Positions 25,960 through 34,639 of a stretch of DNA of 64,000 nucleotides are shown piece after piece. Positions within the stretch are counted from its first letter, which is position 1, and each line of letters begins with the position of its first letter. The position numbers and the translations under genes were made by a program. The stretch is from Fimenecus sp964527585 (GTDB lineage: Bacteria > Bacillota > Clostridia > Oscillospirales > Acutalibacteraceae): NCBI GenBank assembly GCA_964527585.1, contig CAZGPE010000006.1, forward strand, positions 21,530-85,529, given 5' to 3'. A model generated the notes under the pieces. The model was not told the origin of the DNA and did not search any database. It saw only the letters and a program-made list of their open reading frames with translations.

Positions 25960-28533
25960 TTACCCTTTCGCATCGTACCAAGTTTTTCCGATATTGGCAT
26001 CGCTTACAAGCCTTACTTTCATTTCACAGGCGTTTTCCATTTCTTCTTTTACAATTTGCTTAACTTTTTGCGAATCTTTAACAGATGATTCAACAATCAG
26101 TTCATCGTGAACCTGCAATAAAAGTCTTGCATTTAATTCTTCGTCTTTAAGTCTGTTGTAAACTCTTATCATTGCGATTTTTATTATGTCCGCCGCAGTA
26201 CCTTGAATAGGCATATTCCGTGCAACCCGTTCACCGAACGAACGAAGCATACCGTTTGAAGAAGAAAGTTCGGGAAGATATCTTCTTCTTCCGAAAAGAG
26301 TTGATACATATCCGTCTTTTTTTGCCTTTTCGACAATGTTTTTCATATATTCATCAACGCCGGAATAATGATGAAGATAATCTTTTATATATTTATCGGC
26401 TTGCGCACGGGTTACACCGATATCTTTTGAAAGTGAAAATGCTCCGATACCGTAAACAATTCCGAAATTAACAGCCTTTGCTCTTGAACGCATAACAGAC
26501 GATACTTCCTCAATCGGTATTTTGAAAACCTGAGAAGCCGTAGTTGTATGAATGTCAATTTCGCTGTTAAACGCTTCTATCATATTGCCGTCATTTGCAA
26601 TATCGGAAAGTACACGCAATTCAATTTGAGAATAATCGGCATCAACAAAAGTCATTGAGTCCTGTGCAACGAAAAACTTTCTCATTTCCCTGCCGAGTGG
26701 TGTTCTTACCGGTATATTCTGCAAGTTGGGTTCGGTCGATGAAATTCTTCCCGTTCTTGTTTCCGTTTGATTAAAATTAGTATGAATTCTTCCGTCAAAG
26801 TCGATTTCTTTTAACAGTCCGTCGCAATAAGTCGATTTGAGTTTCGCAAGCGTTCTGTACTCAAGAATATACCTTACAATTTCATATTCTTCGGCAAGAC
26901 CTTCAAGAACATCGGCATTTGTGGAATATCCTGTTTTTGTTTTTTTCTTAGTCGGAATCTGAAGTTTTTCAAACAAAATATGTCCGAGTTGTTTCGGAGA
27001 ATTGATATTAAAATGTTCATCTGCAAGAGAGTATATTTTATTTTCCAACTCTTCGATTCTTACTGCAAGATCCCGTGAAAACCGCTTTATTCCCTCTTCG
27101 TCAACCTTTATCCCGTAAATCTCCATTGACGAAAGGACTCTTGAAAGAGGCATTTCGATTTCGTTAAACAATTTTGTGTTATCGGTGTTTTCAAGTGCAG
27201 TGGAAATCTTTGACTTTAATGCTCTGTATGTTGCGATTTCGGACAAATTTTCATCTTCGTATTCAAAATAAGCAACAGAATTTTCAGCTGCCAACCTTTT
27301 GACAGAGTAGTCTTTTGCGGAAGGATTTACAAGATATGCGCCGAGCATTATATCAAAATCAATATCTTTTGAGAGTTCTCTGTCTTTTTTCAAAAAATGC
27401 GAGTATACTGCTTTAGCATCGTATGTGCAGGACTTAATTTCAGGATTTTCAATCAAAGACATTACTTTTTCTATATCGCTTTTTTCCGAAAAAGAGTATA
27501 CAAAGCAACTGTCAGCGGCATAAATCTTTTCGCTCATCAAATCGCCGCTTTTAAGCAAAAAGAAAATTTCTTTCTCATCATTTACCGACTTCTCAAGTCG
27601 TGCTATATCATCGGAAACTTGAGGCTTTTCGATTATGCTTTTTTTATTATGCACCGAGTTATCCGCAGGGTTGAGACCGAGTCTTTCGATTATTTTGAAC
27701 ATTTCATATTCCGTAAGTAATCTCTTTGCTTTTTCAACATCCGCATTTTCTTTTTTGTAAGAATTTATATCTGTGTCTATCGGTGAAGAGGTATTGATTG
27801 TACCCAACGCCAAGCTCAAATATGCTTGATCCTTTCCGTTTCTTAGTTTTTCTCTTACCGATTCTTTTATGTCAATTGTATCGAGAGAAGCGTAAATTTC
27901 GTCTATTGTTCCGTAATTTGCCACAAGAGACGAAGCGGTTTTTTCACCTATTCCGGCAACACCGGGTATATTGTCCGAACTGTCGCCCATAAGTGCTTTT
28001 ATATCTATGAGTTTTATAGGTTCAACGCCGTATTTTTCTTTTACCGCAGGAATATCGTAAACAACCGTTTCCGCTTTACCCATTTTTGTTGAAGCAAGAA
28101 GAACGGTTACATTTTCTCTTACAAGTTGAAGGCTGTCTCTGTCTCCCGTTGCGATATAACTCATATTTCCTTCCCCGCAATTTACTGCGAGAGTACCTAT
28201 CAAATCATCTGCTTCAAATCCTGATTTTGTAACTATTTTATATCCGAGTGAAGAAAGAATTTCTTTAAGCACAGGCATTTGCGAAGCAAGTTCTACCGGC
28301 ATCGGTTTTCTTCCAGCTTTATACTGATCGTACATCTTATGTCTGAAAGTCGGTTCTTTCAAATCAAAAGTTACGGCAACACTATCGGGTTTGATATCTT
28401 CTTCAAGTTTGAGAAGTATATTCATAAATCCGTATATGGCATTTGAATATCTGCCATCTTTAGTTGTAAGAAGTTTAATTCCGTAAAAAGCTCTGTTAAG
28501 AATACTGTTTCCGTCTAAAATCAATAGTTTCAT
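25960..28533 (-). CDS. polA: DNA polymerase I
   Basis: Repair and Okazaki-fragment polymerase of 857 aa. The N-terminal 5'-3' exonuclease domain begins MKLLILDGNSILNRAFYGI and contains ALMGDSSDNIPGV. A middle domain corresponds to the 3'-5' exonuclease but appears to lack the DEDD residues, as in Bacillus enzymes. The polymerase domain has motif A DADYSQIELRVLS, motif B around RSRAKAVNFGIVYG and motif C QVHDELIVE. It is followed with a 1-nt gap by the phosphatase-acetyltransferase gene. Confidence 0.97.
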   Translation of the reverse strand: MKLLILDGNSILNRAFYGIKLLTTKDGRYSNAIYGFMNILLKLEEDIKPDSVAVTFDLKEPTFRHKMYDQYKAGRKPMPVELASQMPVLKEILSSLGYKIVTKSGFEADDLIGTLAVNCGEGNMSYIATGDRDSLQLVRENVTVLLASTKMGKAETVVYDIPAVKEKYGVEPIKLIDIKALMGDSSDNIPGVAGIGEKTASSLVANYGTIDEIYASLDTIDIKESVREKLRNGKDQAYLSLALGTINTSSPIDTDINSYKKENADVEKAKRLLTEYEMFKIIERLGLNPADNSVHNKKSIIEKPQVSDDIARLEKSVNDEKEIFFLLKSGDLMSEKIYAADSCFVYSFSEKSDIEKVMSLIENPEIKSCTYDAKAVYSHFLKKDRELSKDIDFDIMLGAYLVNPSAKDYSVKRLAAENSVAYFEYEDENLSEIATYRALKSKISTALENTDNTKLFNEIEMPLSRVLSSMEIYGIKVDEEGIKRFSRDLAVRIEELENKIYSLADEHFNINSPKQLGHILFEKLQIPTKKKTKTGYSTNADVLEGLAEEYEIVRYILEYRTLAKLKSTYCDGLLKEIDFDGRIHTNFNQTETRTGRISSTEPNLQNIPVRTPLGREMRKFFVAQDSMTFVDADYSQIELRVLSDIANDGNMIEAFNSEIDIHTTTASQVFKIPIEEVSSVMRSRAKAVNFGIVYGIGAFSLSKDIGVTRAQADKYIKDYLHHYSGVDEYMKNIVEKAKKDGYVSTLFGRRRYLPELSSSNGMLRSFGERVARNMPIQGTAADIIKIAMIRVYNRLKDEELNARLLLQVHDELIVESSVKDSQKVKQIVKEEMENACEMKVRLVSDANIGKTWYDAKG

Positions 28534-28619
28534 TTTTTCACCGTATTTTCACAAAATATATTTCTTTGTTTATTGTACCATATCTTTAATATTTTTGCAC
28601 TAAATTTATGAGTTAAAAG

Positions 28620-28648
28620 TTGTTAATCGGGTTTGTTTATGATAAAAT
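28620..28648 (+). promoter_or_regulatory. SigA-type promoter of dusB
   Basis: TTGTTA (28620-28625), 17-bp spacer, TAAAAT (28643-28648), about 30 bp before the chosen dusB start. Confidence 0.7.
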
Positions 28649-28677
28649 ATACTAAGTTTTATATGAGGTTGATTTTA

Positions 28678-29643
28678 ATGAAATTAAAAAATATGCAAAT
28701 CGACGGTTTTGCGGGACTTGCCCCGATGGCCGGAGTTGCCGACAGAGCATTCCGTGAATTATGCCGTGAATACGGTGCCGCTTATACGGTTTCCGAAATG
28801 ATAAGTTCCAAAGGCGTTACCATGGGAGATAAAAAGTCTAAGGAACTTATGCTTTTGAATGAAAAAGAAAGACCTGCCGGAGTTCAGATTTTCGGAAGCG
28901 ATGCGAAAATAATGGCTGAAAGTATTGAAAGCGTACTTGAAGTAAATCCGGATTTTATTGATATAAACATGGGGTGTCCCGCACCTAAAATAGCCGGTAA
29001 CGGCGGCGGTTCATTTTTAATGAGAGCTCCCGAAAAAGCCGAAGAAATCATTAAAGCGGTTGTTTCTTCAACATCTCTTCCCGTAACCGTTAAAATCCGT
29101 TCGGGATGGGACAGCGAGTGTCTAAATGCCGTTGATATTGCCGTTCGTGCCCAGCGTGCCGGAGCATCTGCGGTTACCGTTCACGGAAGAACCCGACAGC
29201 AAATGTATGCTCCACCGGTTAATACCGATATTATTGCTCAGGTAAAAAATGCCGTATCAATTCCCGTAATCGCAAACGGAGATATAACCGACGGACAGTC
29301 GGCGGCGCTTATGATTGAAAAAACAAACTGTGATTTTCTTTTAGTGGGTCGTGGTGCTTTAGGCAGACCGTGGGTATTTTCTCAAATTAACGCATATTTA
29401 AGCGAAGGAAGAATAATTCCCGAACCGCCCGTTAGCGAGCGAATGAGAGTTATGGTAAAACATATTAAAATGATTTGCGATTATAAAGGAGAAAAAATCG
29501 GTATTAAAGAAGCGAGAAAACACGCAGCGTGGTATATGAAAGGTATCCGTGGCTCAGCGGAATTCAGACGGCAGGCAGGAACACTTGAAAGCGTTGAACA
29601 GCTTGAAGAACTCGCATTTAATGTTATGATGCAAAACAAATAA
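28678..29643 (+). CDS. dusB: tRNA-dihydrouridine synthase DusB
   Basis: FMN-dependent enzyme that reduces uridine to dihydrouridine in the tRNA D-loop. The protein (321 aa from ATG 28678) starts with the family pattern GFAGLAPMAGVADRAFR; the catalytic cysteine is in INMGCPAPK and the FMN-binding TVHGRTRQQMY and PVIANGDI follow. GAGG lies upstream of ATG 28678; in-frame codons back to 28633 overlap the promoter and are unlikely starts. A terminator closes this single-gene unit. Confidence 0.95.
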   Translation: MKLKNMQIDGFAGLAPMAGVADRAFRELCREYGAAYTVSEMISSKGVTMGDKKSKELMLLNEKERPAGVQIFGSDAKIMAESIESVLEVNPDFIDINMGCPAPKIAGNGGGSFLMRAPEKAEEIIKAVVSSTSLPVTVKIRSGWDSECLNAVDIAVRAQRAGASAVTVHGRTRQQMYAPPVNTDIIAQVKNAVSIPVIANGDITDGQSAALMIEKTNCDFLLVGRGALGRPWVFSQINAYLSEGRIIPEPPVSERMRVMVKHIKMICDYKGEKIGIKEARKHAAWYMKGIRGSAEFRRQAGTLESVEQLEELAFNVMMQNK

Positions 29644-29660
29644 AAAAACATAAAATCAAA

Positions 29661-29705
29661 AAAGACAGAGTGTACGGAAAAATGCGTTATACTCTGTCTT
29701 TATTT
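29661..29705 (+). terminator. Intrinsic terminator of dusB
   Basis: An 11-bp perfect stem (AAAGACAGAGT at 29661-29671 with its complement at 29691-29701) with a 19-nt loop and a T-rich tail. Confidence 0.8.
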
Positions 29706-29798
29706 ATTTCAAAAATCCTCGTCTTATCGCAACAGCGAGTTGCTTATTTTATCTGCGCAATCAGAATATAAACTGCATTGTTAAGTACGGATTATTTT
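29706..29798. other. Gene-free stretch before the small RNA
   Basis: Part of a 316-base stretch without a protein gene between dusB and the MFS gene. Apart from the dusB terminator on its left and the small RNA unit on its right, I see no clear structure here. Confidence 0.5.
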
Positions 29799-29828
29799 TT
29801 GAAACTTTGTAAAAAAACTGCATAAAAT
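29799..29828 (+). promoter_or_regulatory. Promoter of the small RNA candidate
   Basis: TTGAAA (29799-29804), an 18-bp spacer and TAAAAT (29823-29828). The predicted start, six to seven bases later, coincides with the first base of the closing stem of the RNA at 29835. Confidence 0.65.
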
Positions 29829-29834
29829 GATAAT

Positions 29835-29944
29835 GTGCAAATAGGCAACGGCTTTTAAGCGGTGGCATCAGCCCTCAGAACAGCCGCTTTATTCGGGCTT
29901 TGCACAAAAAATTAGGGAAGCTCCGCTAAGAGCTTCCCTTTTGA
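29835..29944 (+). ncRNA. Candidate structured small RNA (about 110 nt)
   Basis: Not matched to a family I know. A perfect 7-bp closing stem GTGCAAA (29835-29841) with TTTGCAC (29899-29905) encloses an inner stem AAGCGG/CCGCTT and a GGC-ATCA-GCC hairpin; a GCCC and a later GGGC could also form a pseudoknot. A terminator hairpin follows directly. It has its own promoter and no open reading frame. It does not show the core motifs of SRP RNA, 6S RNA, tmRNA or the common riboswitches. Confidence 0.55.
29914..29943. terminator. Terminator of the small RNA and of the convergent MFS gene
   Basis: GGGAAGCTC pairs with GAGCTTCCC over about 10 bp; TTTT follows on the plus strand and AATTTTTT on the minus strand, so it can stop both units. 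Confidence 0.85.
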
Positions 29945-29959
29945 CTTATATAGAATAAA

Positions 29960-31339
29960 TCAGTCTTCGTTTTCTTCTTTTATTTTGTCTATTGTTTCCT
30001 GAGAAATCGTGTTTGTTTCGCCGTGTTTGACCTGAGACATACACAACAAAGCAAGCGCAAAACAAATCGGGCAGTAAATAAACAATGACCAATAGTTTAT
30101 TTCGCCGGTTGCGGAAAACAGTTTTGTCATATCAAACATACCGCCTACAAGTACAGGACCGACAATCGAAGCGGAAAATGTTGCGGTGTAATAATAGCCG
30201 GTAAATGTACCTACTCTGTCCGTACCGCCGATTTCGAGTACAAGAGGAAGTGTGTTTATTGTAACAAATGCGATAAGAATACCGCCGAAAACAATTGCGA
30301 TATAAAGCAAAGGTTCCCACTGTGAAATAGCATATGTCAGGAAAAGAACAAGAACACCGGCCCAACCGCTCATAATTGTTTTTCTTCTGCCGAATTTTTG
30401 ACCGAGTTTACCTGCGGGGATCGCACCGATTACCGTCGCAAACGCAAAGAGAGTAATTACCAAAGATGAATCCGCCGCCGAAAATCCGAGTTCGCTTGTC
30501 GCAAAAGTCGTAAAGTATGTGTTAATCGAATCCGTTGCATTAGCGTTAAAGAAAAGTGCTACAAGCATAAAGATAAGACTCTTTTTCTCGCCTTTGGTAA
30601 GACCCATTGATTTAAGAGACGACTTTTCTTTTTTACCGCCGTGTGTTTTTTCGTATTCGGCTTTCATCTGCAAAGATTCCGCTTTTGAAATTCTGTTATC
30701 GGGTTCTTTTACAAAGAACATTACGACAAACAGGCATATAACCATTACAGCCGAACCGAAAATGAAAACATTATTTCGAATTTCAGCCTCGGTGGCATTA
30801 GGTGTAATAAAAGTAATAATCTTACCGGAAACAGTACCGAGAACAACACCTATACCGCCCATAATGTTAATTATCGCATTACCTTCTCCACGAATTTCAG
30901 ACGGAGTAAAGTCGGGCATCATCGCTATAACGGGAGAACGCCAAGTTGACATAATGAAGTTAAATACAATAATGTCAAGCATCAATATTCCGAGAACCTG
31001 TATTCTCGGTATAAAAATGAACAACAACGCACAAAGCGGAATTCCGTACATCAAGAACGGTTTTCTCTTACCGAATCTTGTATGTGTTCTGTCGGAAATT
31101 CTTCCGAATAACGGCTGAAAAACGACACCGAAAATGTTGTCGATAACCATTATAATACCAACGGCAGTGCTTGACCAAGCAAGGTTTGCGATTGTGCTGT
31201 TTTCCCTTAAAATAAGCGGAACATACGCATTATAAATTATCCAAGCGATTTGAACTGCCATAAAGCCGAAGCCTGTAAGCATCGTATGGGGATAATGCAG
31301 TTTTCCGTTAGGTTTAGCACAGAAAAATTTGCTTTCCAT
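29960..31339 (-). CDS. MFS transporter, GPH (glycoside-pentoside-hexuronide:cation symporter) type
   Basis: Cytoplasmic-membrane transporter, probably for a sugar or glycoside. About 12 hydrophobic segments are visible in 459 residues, with the loop motif GRISDRTHTRFGKRKPFLM between segments 2 and 3 and its half-repeat GQKFGRRKTIMSG in the second half, both typical of GPH/SLC45-like proteins. I start it at ATG 31339, preceded by AAAGGAG; the longer open frame would overlap the MATE gene. Substrate cannot be told from sequence. Confidence 0.85.
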   Translation of the reverse strand: MESKFFCAKPNGKLHYPHTMLTGFGFMAVQIAWIIYNAYVPLILRENSTIANLAWSSTAVGIIMVIDNIFGVVFQPLFGRISDRTHTRFGKRKPFLMYGIPLCALLFIFIPRIQVLGILMLDIIVFNFIMSTWRSPVIAMMPDFTPSEIRGEGNAIINIMGGIGVVLGTVSGKIITFITPNATEAEIRNNVFIFGSAVMVICLFVVMFFVKEPDNRISKAESLQMKAEYEKTHGGKKEKSSLKSMGLTKGEKKSLIFMLVALFFNANATDSINTYFTTFATSELGFSAADSSLVITLFAFATVIGAIPAGKLGQKFGRRKTIMSGWAGVLVLFLTYAISQWEPLLYIAIVFGGILIAFVTINTLPLVLEIGGTDRVGTFTGYYYTATFSASIVGPVLVGGMFDMTKLFSATGEINYWSLFIYCPICFALALLCMSQVKHGETNTISQETIDKIKEENED

Positions 31340-31424
31340 ACCTTTTTCTCCTTTAGAATCCTTTTTAATATAAAGTGTCTGATGACAACTTAATACTACC
31401 AAATCTTCAAAAAAATTGCAACAG

Positions 31425-32789
31425 TTAATCGTCAAGAATAACTTTAGAATGTCTCCATCGGTCAGATTTTACATACCAAAGTCCTATAAATACACTGAAT
31501 ACAGATGCGCATCCGATTGCAAGACCTACACCGTTAAATCCCATATTCAATAAATATACCGCAGCATACGCCAAAGGTACACGGACAATTATAGAATTGA
31601 AAAACGAATTAAAAAGTGCAAATGAAGTATTACCCGCCGCTATCGCAAGACCGTTAAACGAAAACATAAATCCGGTAAATAAATAATCAATTGCTATAAG
31701 TCTCAAATAAGGTACACCGGTTGCAATAACTTCCGCATCGTCGGTAAAAGCTCTGAAAAGCACTTGCGGAAATGCTTCGACAACACACATAACGGCGACG
31801 GAGAACGAAAACGCCAAAAGCATACCGATTTTCATTGTTTTCTTTGCACGCTCATATTCTCCCGCACCTATATTTTGCCCTGCCATTGAAGAAATTGCGT
31901 TTGAAAAAGCCAAACCCGGTAAAATCGCAAATGAATTTATTTTGCTTCCCACACCCTGACACGCTGCCGCAACTTCGGCGTTGGGCAAAGAATTAACAAG
32001 TGCCGTCAAAGTCATAAACGACAACGAAATTACAAGGCTTTGAATTGCACTGGGCAACCCTATCTTAAACAGTAAAACGGCTTTTTGTTTGTCAATCTTA
32101 AAATCTTTAACGGTATATCCTTTGAAAAATCCGGTTAACGAAAGATAAATAACCGAGAGAATAAAACTGACTGCCTGAGAGAATATTGTCGCATAAGCCG
32201 CACCCGCAGCACCCATATTAAAGTGTCCTACGAGAACCAAATCCAGCACAACATTTATCGCTGCCGCAATCATTACAAAATACAGAGGTCTTTTGGAATC
32301 TCCGAGTCCCCTCAACACCGCACAAACAGCATTATAACCGAACATAAACACAGTACCTGTCATACAAATATTAAGATAAGAAAGTGTTTCCGAAAAAGCA
32401 CTTTCGGGAGTTTTAAGTAAAACAAGCAAATCCTTGCCGACAATAAGCATTATCGCCGTTATAATTATACTCAAAACCAAGTAAAGCGATGACATTGTTC
32501 CGATTGTCTTTTTTTGCTCATTGTATTTTTTTGCGCCGAGATACTGAGCGACAAGAATCGTTCCCGAAATCGCAAGTCCGTTAGCCGCACCCGTGATAAG
32601 TATATTTATCTGTCCGCCGATTGAAACGCCGGTAATTCCAGCCTTACCGCAATACTGTCCGACGACTATCATATCGACAACGCTGTAAAGAGCCTGAAGT
32701 ATGTTGGATGCCAAAAAAGGCATTGCAAATTTAATAAGATTCTTTGTTACGCTTCCTTTTGTCAAATCTTTTCTGAATTTATCTGTCAT
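31425..32789 (-). CDS. MATE family efflux transporter
   Basis: Cation-coupled multidrug exporter family. The protein (454 aa) has 12 hydrophobic segments; FAMPFLASNILQALYSVVDM near the N-terminus and the repeated half IKFALPS-like KIGLPSAIQSLVISLSFMT in the second half are characteristic. AAGGAAATG lies ahead of ATG 32789. It is 86 bp upstream of the GPH transporter gene on the same strand and may be cotranscribed with it. Confidence 0.9.
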   Translation of the reverse strand: MTDKFRKDLTKGSVTKNLIKFAMPFLASNILQALYSVVDMIVVGQYCGKAGITGVSIGGQINILITGAANGLAISGTILVAQYLGAKKYNEQKKTIGTMSSLYLVLSIIITAIMLIVGKDLLVLLKTPESAFSETLSYLNICMTGTVFMFGYNAVCAVLRGLGDSKRPLYFVMIAAAINVVLDLVLVGHFNMGAAGAAYATIFSQAVSFILSVIYLSLTGFFKGYTVKDFKIDKQKAVLLFKIGLPSAIQSLVISLSFMTLTALVNSLPNAEVAAACQGVGSKINSFAILPGLAFSNAISSMAGQNIGAGEYERAKKTMKIGMLLAFSFSVAVMCVVEAFPQVLFRAFTDDAEVIATGVPYLRLIAIDYLFTGFMFSFNGLAIAAGNTSFALFNSFFNSIIVRVPLAYAAVYLLNMGFNGVGLAIGCASVFSVFIGLWYVKSDRWRHSKVILDD

Positions 32790-32818
32790 TATCACATTTC
32801 CTTTCTATTTTATAAAAT

Positions 32819-32845
32819 CAATAAGGACGGGATGTCCGTCCTTAT
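32819..32845 (-). terminator. Hairpin after the GDPD-like gene
   Basis: An 11-bp stem (AATAAGGACGG with CCGTCCTTATT) that begins at the stop codon of the gene ending at 32842. The T tract on the minus strand is weak, while on the plus strand it is strong. Confidence 0.65.
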
Positions 32846-34143
32846 TTTTTATATTTGTTTTTCCCGTATAATTTTTTACCGATTTTCCTGAGTTTGATAC
32901 TCTTATTTCTGAAAATCTCAAATGCCGCTTCCATAATTATTAAACCGATTACTACCGATACCGCCGCAACTATTCTTCCTTTAGTAACCGTCGAAGCGGA
33001 ATTATCGCCGGAAACATCGGTCAGAGAATTTACTGTTTTGGAAAGTTCGTAATATTCGTTTTCTATTTCATTTGCGCATACACTTTGGGAATAGACACGC
33101 TTACTTTCAATAAGTTTTTCTTTCAAAGCATTTGCCGAATTTGTACTGCAAAGTGTCAAATCGGTTTTTGAAGCGGAATCAATCGCATCAGCCAATCTTT
33201 CTCTTGCTTTTTGTGTTCTTTGCGAATACTCGTAAAACTGTTCGGGATTTTCTGTAATTATAACGGAAAATCCCCTTGAAGTTACATCGTCCCAATAAAG
33301 CGGAGTATCTGTTCTCTTTCCGCAAAGGTCGGGATCGGTCATATCAATAACCGCCCGCATTTTATTGTCTGTTTTCGCAACGGTGTTTTTATTAAAGGTC
33401 ATTGAATAAGCGTTTGAACTGCAAAGCACAACACCGACAGCACCGGCTTTTGCGGTCTTTTTAATAAACGATCTCGATTTCCATACAACCGTACCCTTAA
33501 ACTTTGCGAAAACAAGCGGCATTGCGGTCTTTTCGGAAAGCCAGGACGAAATATCCCCCTTATCCGCCTGCAAACACAGAATACAGGAATTGAGCCTGTT
33601 TTCGTTAACGAGTATTTCGTAAATTTCATCCTTATATTCGTAAGCGTTTTCGATTACGATAACCGTTTTGTCCGCTGTCTTTTCAAGCACTTGAGAAAGA
33701 GGTTGAATTTTATATGAAGTAACGGATTCCGAAACACCGCCTTTACCGTTTTTCAAATAATAACTCTCAAGTTCGGAAAGACCGACATCCGATATGTTTT
33801 TATCAACGGAATTTCCGTCCTCATCGGCAACGGTCCTTGAAAGATTGTCATCGCTTAATAAAACAAGAATTCCGTCTGCTGTTTTTTTCACGCTGACAAG
33901 AACCATATCCGCACCTTTTTCGGCAGCGGAAAGAATACCTTCGGCTGAATTTTCCGGGAAAGACACGGTATCTCCGTACTTCGCTATACCGATAAGTTTT
34001 GTAAAATCGTTTTTCATTACATCAACAGTTGTCTCGGCAGAAGAAATACTCTGTTCTTTTGCACACACGGAAACTGTCATAGCCGAAATTAAAACGGCTG
34101 TACATAAAACAATCGAAAGCAATCTTCTTTTTACAAATTTCAT
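32842..34143 (-). CDS. Membrane-anchored, catalytically degenerate GDPD-like protein
   Basis: The fold resembles glycerophosphodiester phosphodiesterase: residues 50-330 follow the TIM-barrel pattern (PENS at 63-66, LSRTV after the second strand). The active-site residues are missing, though. The usual HRG motif reads KYG (55-57), the ExD metal ligands read LVS (82-84) and the HDxxLxRT histidine is Ser97. It is thus probably not a phosphodiesterase. A signal peptide (1-29) and a C-terminal membrane helix (about 393-413) followed by a basic tail place the domain outside the cell. AAGGGGC precedes ATG at 34143. Role unknown; a ligand-binding or scaffolding function is possible. Confidence 0.7.
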   Translation of the reverse strand: MKFVKRRLLSIVLCTAVLISAMTVSVCAKEQSISSAETTVDVMKNDFTKLIGIAKYGDTVSFPENSAEGILSAAEKGADMVLVSVKKTADGILVLLSDDNLSRTVADEDGNSVDKNISDVGLSELESYYLKNGKGGVSESVTSYKIQPLSQVLEKTADKTVIVIENAYEYKDEIYEILVNENRLNSCILCLQADKGDISSWLSEKTAMPLVFAKFKGTVVWKSRSFIKKTAKAGAVGVVLCSSNAYSMTFNKNTVAKTDNKMRAVIDMTDPDLCGKRTDTPLYWDDVTSRGFSVIITENPEQFYEYSQRTQKARERLADAIDSASKTDLTLCSTNSANALKEKLIESKRVYSQSVCANEIENEYYELSKTVNSLTDVSGDNSASTVTKGRIVAAVSVVIGLIIMEAAFEIFRNKSIKLRKIGKKLYGKNKYKK

Positions 34144-34348
34144 CGGTATCGCCCCTTTAATATTGATATTTTTCGTTTTTTAATAACCTACGCTGTCTTT
34201 TGATGTATTATTATAGCAAATAAAAAATATTTTTACAATAGTTAACCTATATATTTTGACAGCTTTCCGCTCTGATTATACAACATTTTGTGGACAGAAA
34301 AACTTGCACAAAAATTCGTAGTAAATTTTTAACTTCGAGAGCGTTTTT

Positions 34349-34363
34349 CCTTGTTGCACAAGG
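34349..34363. promoter_or_regulatory. Palindromic operator candidate
   Basis: CCTTGT-TGC-ACAAGG is a perfect palindrome overlapping the -35 box of the xre operon promoter. The half-site TTGCACA recurs at 34304-34310 and 34400-34406, the last inside the leader. This spacing suggests autoregulation by the XRE protein encoded next. Confidence 0.55.
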
Positions 34364-34382
34364 GCTTTTTTTATGCTAAAAT
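34354..34382 (+). promoter_or_regulatory. SigA-type promoter of the xre-nth-dnaD-dnaC operon
   Basis: TTGCAC (34354-34359), 17-bp spacer, TAAAAT (34377-34382). Confidence 0.78.
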
Positions 34383-34417
34383 ACCCCTGATATACAAATT
34401 TGCACAGGGGAAGTATT

Positions 34418-34639
34418 ATGTCTTTTAACGAAAAATTCAAACAACTCCGACAGTCAAAACTTCCGCCTCTAACTCAGACGGATCTTGCGAATGTGCTCGG
34501 AATGACGCAAAGAAAAATATCTTTTCTCGAAACCGGCGCCACAGAGCCATCTTTAAGAGATTTGAAAGCAATATGCCTGTATTTTCAGGTATCTGCCGAC
34601 TATTTACTTGATTTACCGAATACTCTTGAAAGAAAATAA
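34418..34639 (+). CDS. XRE family helix-turn-helix protein
   Basis: A 73-residue, single-domain DNA-binding protein of the Cro/CI type: FNEKFKQLRQ, then LTQTDLANVLGMTQRKISFLETG as the helix-turn-helix, ending in FQVSADYLLDLP. GGGGAAG precedes ATG 34418; an in-frame TTG at 34400 is less likely. It heads an operon with nth, dnaD and dnaC and has a palindrome at its promoter, so it likely regulates its own operon. Its stop overlaps the nth start. Confidence 0.85.
   Translation: MSFNEKFKQLRQSKLPPLTQTDLANVLGMTQRKISFLETGATEPSLRDLKAICLYFQVSADYLLDLPNTLERK

Noticed and set aside
29835..29905. SRP (4.5S) RNA or a known riboswitch
   Set aside because: The GGAA tetraloop region of SRP RNA and the conserved cores of common riboswitches are missing, and no gene follows in the same direction before the terminator.
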